A stretch of 6,594 nucleotides of DNA. It comes from CAZXMB01 sp964641715 (GTDB taxonomy: Bacteria; Desulfobacterota; BSN033; UBA1163). The notes under the pieces were generated by a model. The model did no database searches and had not been told where the DNA came from. It saw only the letters and a program-made list of their open reading frames with translations. Below, one piece after another: positions 6,270 to 6,594 of this stretch. Where the stretch lies: the NCBI GenBank assembly GCA_964641715.1, contig CAZXMB010000167.1, forward strand, positions 1 to 6,594, read 5' to 3'. The translations under genes were made by a program, and so were the position numbers. Numbering within the stretch: the first letter of the stretch is position 1; the number at the start of each line of letters is the position of its first letter.

Positions 6270-6594
6270 CCTTCCAGCCTTCCCCTCAGAGAAGATTCGC
6301 TTGAATAGAAGTCTATTATATTGAGGGTAGACGAGTCAACAGAGGAGCAGTCCGAGCACAGGGTAACGTCAAAGTCAGGAAAAGGTAGAGGTGTCCTCAT
6401 TGTGATAGGGCTTACCAATAAGCAACAGCGTCCATTTATTCAGCTTACCAAATGCGAACCGGATCAATGTGTGGGAGTGAGGCATATGATTACTATGTTA
6501 ACTGGTATTAAAAATATCTGAGTCTTTGTATCAAGGTTATTTACCGGGGAATATACACCTTTTTTAAAATTTTTGGAAGCGAGATGTAGTTAAG
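6270..6594. other. gene-poor stretch at the right end
   Basis: Apart from the promoter-like site, no feature is supported. A 66-codon + frame (6321-6521, TTG start) and two short - frames (36 and 44 codons) lack ribosome binding sites and family resemblance. The last 90 bases are AT-rich (TTTTTTAAAATTTTT near 6560-6574). No tRNA, repeat array or clear terminator was seen. Confidence 0.5.
6315..6339 (-). promoter_or_regulatory. promoter-like site for the small gene pair
   Basis: On the - strand TATAAT (6320-6315) is a perfect -10 hexamer, 45 bases before the ATG of the DUF5674-like gene. TTGACT (6339-6334) is a five-of-six -35, but the spacer is only 13 bases, well below the usual 16-18. Either the -10 works without this -35, a shifted -10 (ATAGAC, 17-base spacer) is used, or an activator compensates. 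The position is right for a leader of about 39 bases. Confidence 0.4.

Noticed and set aside
6266..6400. 44-codon - strand frame whose TGA overlaps the ATG of the DUF5674-like gene
   Set aside because: The ATGA overlap is suggestive, but the frame is Ser-rich without any recognisable pattern, lacks a ribosome binding site and covers the best promoter-like site.
6321..6521. 66-codon + strand frame with TTG start
   Set aside because: No ribosome binding site, no recognisable motif, and it starts within the promoter-like region of the - strand genes.
1..6594. CRISPR array, tRNA, rRNA, insertion sequence or integrase
   Set aside because: No regular spaced repeats, cloverleaf-like sequence, transposase or recombinase frame was found on either strand.

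Overview
The window is dominated by one very large intact gene on the + strand, 288-5366 (1692 codons, TTG start). Its N-terminal half is a P-loop ATPase of the PglY/BrxC-like, DUF6079-type class. Its last ~150 residues carry the signature of a PglZ-type alkaline-phosphatase-superfamily domain. In BREX and Pgl phage-defence systems these two activities are normally separate proteins (PglY or BrxC, and PglZ). Finding them in one polypeptide, with no methylase, protease or helicase gene in the window, is the main point of interest. It could be a condensed BREX-like or stand-alone defence gene.

Layout. Positions 1-55 hold a G-rich repeat of the 'GGGGGATT GAGGGGGATT' kind with a perfect small hairpin beside it. 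Positions 56-287 are a leader with a weak candidate promoter, a 28-codon mini-ORF (177-263), and a hairpin plus seven-T tract (237-271). An AAGGAG ribosome binding site follows, 8 nt before the TTG start. The large gene ends in tandem stops (TGA TAA). After it, 5367-5473 shows no gene. Positions 5474-5586 carry the broken C-terminal end of a SEC-C zinc-motif protein with no start and a lost zinc ligand. On the - strand a translationally coupled pair of small genes, 6269-5934 (DUF5674-like) and 5937-5587 (unnamed helical partner), runs toward the large gene. The window ends with about 325 bases (6270-6594) without a convincing gene apart from a promoter-like site for the pair.

Organism. Base composition is close to balanced. 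The CCCCCTCAATCCCCC-type intergenic repeat, the TTG start with a strong Shine-Dalgarno, and the Leu/Glu/Arg-rich, heavily charged proteins fit an environmental Gram-negative bacterium of the Desulfobacterota (former Deltaproteobacteria) or Nitrospirota kind. This is an impression, not a placement.

How it fits together. The large gene appears to be a single-gene transcription unit. It is bounded upstream by repeat and leader sequence and downstream by gene debris and a convergent, unrelated gene pair. The mix of repeat, gene remnant, orphan defence-like gene and small paired genes is typical of accessory DNA. Genes just outside the window on the left could still belong to the same system.
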